A stretch of 6,189 bases of DNA from an uncultured bacterium (GTDB lineage Bacteria > Planctomycetota > UBA1135 > UBA2386), in assembly GCA_938003515.1 (NCBI GenBank), contig CALKYL010000131.1, positions 1-6,189 on the forward strand, written 5' to 3'. The position numbers were made by a program, and so were the translations under genes. Under the pieces are notes generated by a model, which saw only the letters and a program-made list of their open reading frames with translations, searched no databases and was not told the DNA's origin. This document shows positions 6,114 through 6,189 of this stretch, in pieces. Within the stretch, counting starts at the first letter, position 1. Each line of letters starts with the position of its first letter.

Positions 6114-6159
6114 AACGGCCCGCCCGCGCGCGCTGAACCGCGGCGGCCGCGCGGCCGTT
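6114..6159 (+). terminator. GC-rich inverted repeat after the GT-C gene, possible terminator
   Basis: AACGG (6114-6118) can pair with CCGTT (6155-6159), and inside it CCGCGCG (6124-6130) with CGCGCGG (6148-6154); a five-base bulge and a 17-base loop remain. The structure begins seven bases after the stop codon, as the hairpin after the previous gene also does. There is no T-run. Such alternating GC DNA pairs easily by chance, so the call is tentative. Confidence 0.3.
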
Positions 6160-6168
6160 GGCGCCGGC

Positions 6169-6189
6169 ATGGCCGCGCCGCACGTCGTC
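6169..6189 (+). CDS. Possible start of the next gene (seven codons, cut by the window end)
   Basis: An ATG at 6169 opens a frame (MAAPHVV) that stays open to the edge. It lies 61 bases after the GT-C stop, a spacing like the previous intergenic gap. No ribosome binding site is visible and seven codons cannot identify a product, so this may be chance. Confidence 0.3.

Noticed and set aside
4223..6136. Long alternative plus-strand frame inside the GT-C gene
   Set aside because: It is Arg/Ala-rich shadow sequence, while the overlapping frame has all the GT-C motifs and membrane segments.
6141..6157. CGGCCG repeats and a GCGGCCGC palindrome as a possible attachment or origin site
   Set aside because: Short GC palindromes are expected by chance at this base composition, and there are no accompanying integrase, tRNA or DnaA-box features.

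Overview
The window is very GC-rich bacterial DNA with a strong G/C bias at third codon positions. I think the host is a planctomycete. The main reason is the secreted protein at 1839-4082: it ends in a Gly/Cys-rich domain of a type I recall closing many exported proteins in deep-branching Planctomycetota. An ECF sigma factor overlapping an anti-sigma-like gene also fits. This taxonomic call is inference, because there is no rRNA or other marker here.

Layout. On the minus strand, an ECF sigma factor (193-765) overlaps by four bases (ATGA) a gene that runs off the left edge (1-196) and starts like an anti-sigma factor. A divergent control region follows (766-921). It has a local drop in GC, a perfect 7+7 bp palindrome and three 15-bp tandem units. 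On the plus strand come ispH (922-1812, last enzyme of the MEP isoprenoid pathway), a secreted protein of about 747 aa that looks like a seven-bladed beta-propeller (1839-4082), and a polytopic GT-C-type membrane protein (4140-6107) that resembles the AftB/ZomB group and carries a C-terminal beta-rich extension. A possible next gene starts at 6169 and is cut off. The gaps between plus-strand genes are short (26 and 57 bases) and each holds GC-rich inverted repeats, so read-through is possible but probably modulated.

How the genes may work together. The sigma/anti-sigma pair is a likely regulatory module, and its target could include its own divergent promoter region. IspH makes IPP/DMAPP, the precursors of polyprenyl-phosphate lipid carriers. 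GT-C enzymes use polyprenyl-phosphate sugars as donors, so ispH next to a GT-C gene is biochemically sensible but unproven. The secreted propeller protein could be a surface protein or a substrate of the envelope machinery; nothing in the sequence decides this.

I found no tRNA, rRNA, CRISPR array, transposon or recognisable defence or biosynthetic system. The window looks like ordinary chromosome with a few poorly characterised proteins and some unexplained intergenic structure.
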